Assembly (NCBI GenBank): GCA_002408385.1
Contig: DHSB01000173.1
Coordinates: 96,922-104,098 of the forward strand
Direction: 5' to 3'
DNA length: 7,177 nt
Source: Myxococcales bacterium UBA5297
GTDB lineage: Bacteria; Myxococcota; Myxococcia; Myxococcales; UBA5297
In this document: positions 7,149 to 7,177 of the stretch, piece by piece
How the letters are laid out: each line of letters begins with the position of its first letter
How positions within the stretch are numbered: the first letter of the stretch is position 1
Made by a program: the position numbers and the translations under genes
Notes under the pieces: model-generated
Told to the model about the DNA's origin: nothing
The model's database searches: none
Seen by the model: the letters and a program-made list of their open reading frames with translations, nothing else

Positions 7149-7177
7149 CCCTCCCCCGCGCTTGCGCGGGAAGAGGG
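7149..7177. repeat. REP-like palindrome, cut by the window end
   Basis: CCCGCGC (7155-7161) and GCGCGGG (7164-7170) form a perfect 7-bp stem. Beyond a small internal loop, CCCTC (7149-7153) pairs with GAGGG (7173-7177), giving 12 pairs, and the outer arm may continue past the window. A pyrimidine-rich left arm, a GC core with CTTG loop and a purine-rich right arm are typical of dispersed extragenic palindromes in GC-rich genomes. It could also serve as a terminator for the gene beyond the edge. Confidence 0.5.

Overview
The window is GC-rich bacterial DNA with strongly G/C-biased third codon positions. The lineage is most likely Myxococcota or a related deltaproteobacterial group. This rests on a soluble Hanks-type Ser/Thr kinase with an HRDIAPDN catalytic loop and a long Pro/Ala-rich tail, on GTG starts, and on a ClpB of that general style; it is inference, not proof.

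Layout: (1) 1-539 is non-coding. It holds a hierarchical tandem repeat (18-bp units grouped in fours inside 121-bp copies, about 68-394), followed by the clpB promoter and leader. (2) 540-3152 (+) is clpB, the Hsp100 disaggregase, followed by a long imperfect stem-loop. (3) 3364-3786 (+) is cdd, a short zinc-dependent cytidine deaminase. (4) 3822-4359 (+) is the wreck of a metal-dependent amidohydrolase (deaminase-type) gene. It shows two frame changes and has lost roughly its last 60 percent. (5) 4356-5591 (-) is a cytoplasmic Ser/Thr protein kinase. Its stop codon and that of the amidohydrolase fragment share one CTAG tetramer. (6) 5592-5813 is a divergent promoter region. (7) 5814-6350 (+) is an XRE-type helix-turn-helix protein with a small C-terminal Cys/His zinc-binding-like module. 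(8) 6351-6565 is a convergent gap with hairpins. (9) 6566-6955 (-) is a short thioredoxin-fold protein with a CAPC active site. (10) 6956-7177 is a non-coding leader with a perfect 8-bp stem and, at the very edge, a REP-like palindrome.

The genes do not form one obvious operon. ClpB and the thioredoxin are stress and protein-quality-control functions. Cdd does pyrimidine salvage, and the dead amidohydrolase may once have been its operon partner. The kinase and the HTH/zinc protein are divergent neighbours that could share control sequences, but nothing in the sequence proves a functional link. No CRISPR array, transposase, tRNA or rRNA was seen. The most distinctive items are the higher-order repeat upstream of clpB, the decayed amidohydrolase with its shared stop, and the HTH plus zinc-module fusion.
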